A stretch of DNA of 7,255 nucleotides from SAR92 clade bacterium. GTDB lineage: Bacteria > Pseudomonadota > Gammaproteobacteria > Pseudomonadales > Porticoccaceae. Location of the stretch: assembly GCA_018607545.1 (NCBI GenBank), contig JABBBF010000077.1:1-7255 (forward strand), given 5' to 3'. Below the pieces are notes generated by a model. That model had not been told where the DNA came from. It saw only the letters and a list, made by a program, of their open reading frames with translations, and searched no databases. The translations under genes and the position numbers were made by a program. How positions within the stretch are numbered: position 1 is the first letter of the stretch; every line of letters begins with the position of its first letter. Below, piece by piece: positions 6,116 to 7,255 of the stretch.

Positions 6116-7255
6116 CTAGGCATCCGCACTTTTAAGCGGCAACTGGATATGGAAAGTAGTACCAATCTCAATGTCTGAAGTGACCGCAATCTGCCCCTGG
6201 TGCTGCTCGGTAATAATAAAGTGAGCAAAGGATAGACGATCTGCCGCACCATAATAGCCTTTGTCTTTATTGCTTGGCACATCATTAGACGGCGTAACTC
6301 CATTTTTTACACTGTTATTTTCATTGGCAAAAAAAGGTTCAAAAATATACTGCTGATCTTCGATGCTGATACCCAGGCCATTGTGCTGTACCCGCACCCA
6401 CAGCGACTCGTAAAATTCACTGATCTCAATATTAATTACCGGTGTATGCTCAGGGTCTTCGACTTTACCCAGCGCATGGCAGGCGTACCTGAATAAGCTT
6501 AAAAAGACCTGCTGCAATTCCGGTGCATGACAGTTTAGCTCTGGCAGATCCTCAGCGTAGGTTTTATTGACAGTCACATCTTTAAAGCGCAATCCCTTGG
6601 TGATCGACAGCACATCTTCCGCCAGTTCAATGCTGTGATCCATCACCTGAGTGATATTGGCAAACTGCTTCTCCTCTGCACCACTGTCAGAAAATGCCAC
6701 CAAATTCTGGATAACCGTGGCCGCCTGGCGACCGCGAATAAGCGCATCCTCCAGTAATTCATTAAGGCCAATAGGGTCTATATGCTCCTCGGTTAAATCC
6801 TGCCTCACGGTCTGGATATCTTTTAAAATCGCCTGCAGGGGGATATTGATATCGTGAGCCATAATCGCCGCCATCTCACCCATAGACGACATCTTATCCC
6901 GCTGGATAAGCATGTTTTCGCTCTGTACCCGCTGGGTGACATCGTCCACCAGGATAACCACACCGGTTTCACGCTGATCGTGCAGAGGATAAATCGTAAT
7001 ATCAAAATGATACTGACCGCGCTGGCTGTATTTAATGGTCAGAGTCTTATCTTCATCCTGGGCCTTTTTAATCTGAGCCGGTGAGACTGTTATAGTCGGG
7101 TAGGCTTCCCAGAGGTTTTTGCCCAGTACGATATTCTCAGGCAGGCCACTGATCTCCTCAGCACGACTGTTCCACTGGGTGATCTCGCCTTCTTTATTAA
7201 GGCCAATCAACATCAGTGGCATAGAACGTAGAATACTGGTGATATAGGATTCAGA
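6116..7255 (-). CDS. PAS-domain sensor histidine kinase-like protein with degenerate ATP-binding domain (5' end outside window)
   Basis: The frame is open from the right edge to TAG at 6116-6118. Eleven sense codons (SESYITSILRS) precede the first ATG (7220-7222) and fit the start of a PAS domain, so that ATG is probably internal. Numbering from that Met, a PAS domain spans about 1-98 (QWNSRAEEISGLPE at 17-30), a HisKA-type dimerisation helix follows with MGEMAAIMAHDINIPL (114-129) and phospho-acceptor H123, and a HATPase_c-like domain covers about 230-363. The catalytic domain is unusual. The N-box Asn is Tyr (LFRYACHAL, Y246), the G1-box Asp is His (HNGLGI, H280), and the G2 glycines are mostly gone (YGAADRLS, 324-331), while the F-box IFEPFF (293-298) and GTTFHIQLPL (354-363) remain. 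An Asn/Ser-rich stretch (300-320) fills the lid region. No transmembrane segment is visible in this part. It may be a pseudokinase that receives phosphate or signals without autophosphorylation. No response regulator is in view. Confidence 0.85.
   Translation of the reverse strand, partial: SESYITSILRSMPLMLIGLNKEGEITQWNSRAEEISGLPENIVLGKNLWEAYPTITVSPAQIKKAQDEDKTLTIKYSQRGQYHFDITIYPLHDQRETGVVILVDDVTQRVQSENMLIQRDKMSSMGEMAAIMAHDINIPLQAILKDIQTVRQDLTEEHIDPIGLNELLEDALIRGRQAATVIQNLVAFSDSGAEEKQFANITQVMDHSIELAEDVLSITKGLRFKDVTVNKTYAEDLPELNCHAPELQQVFLSLFRYACHALGKVEDPEHTPVINIEISEFYESLWVRVQHNGLGISIEDQQYIFEPFFANENNSVKNGVTPSNDVPSNKDKGYYGAADRLSFAHFIITEQHQGQIAVTSDIEIGTTFHIQLPLKSADA

Noticed and set aside
7220..7222. 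Taking this ATG as the start of the kinase-like gene
   Set aside because: The same frame continues without stop to the window edge and the preceding residues fit a PAS domain start, so the gene is treated as 5'-truncated by the window.

Overview
The window reads as chromosomal DNA of a gammaproteobacterium. The main evidence is the divergent tesA / ybbA-ybbP arrangement, which has the same order and orientation as in Escherichia coli, together with a RecJ C-terminus of proteobacterial type and a predicted Tat-exported MsrB. Base composition is moderate and codon use looks similar across the genes. A marine lineage such as Cellvibrionales is possible, but that is a guess. There is no phage, plasmid, integrase, transposase or CRISPR signal.

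Layout. Positions 1-535 hold the 3' end of recJ (+). Then come a complete DMT/EamA-family 10-TM transporter (597-1505, +) and a complete msrB methionine-R-sulfoxide reductase with a Tat-like signal (1560-2039, +). tesA (2044-2637, -) converges on msrB with only 4 bases between the stop codons. A 122-bp divergent intergenic region (2638-2759) carries a perfect 16-bp palindrome at 2691-2706. On its other side are ybbA (2760-3437, +) and ybbP (3437-5950, +), which overlap by one base and encode an ABC ATPase and its FtsX-type permease. The 165-bp gap that follows is almost filled by a composite palindromic repeat of the 'GTCATCC...AGAATGAC' kind. Last is a PAS-containing sensor-kinase-like gene on the minus strand (6116 to the right edge, 5' end missing).

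How the genes fit together. TesA, YbbA and YbbP are expected to work together at the inner membrane and periplasm: TesA is a periplasmic GDSL esterase/lysophospholipase, and YbbAP is a mechanotransmitting-type ABC complex that probably handles hydrophobic or lipid molecules. MsrB is predicted to repair oxidised methionines in the envelope. RecJ (DNA repair) and the DMT exporter are not obviously linked to these.

Most of the window is conserved housekeeping sequence, and I do not see a convincing new multi-gene system. The points most worth a second look are: (1) the kinase-like protein keeps its phospho-accepting His but has lost key N-, G1- and G2-box residues of the ATP-binding domain; (2) the composite repeat between ybbP and that gene, which touches the ybbP stop codon; (3) the perfect palindrome between tesA and ybbA, a candidate operator.
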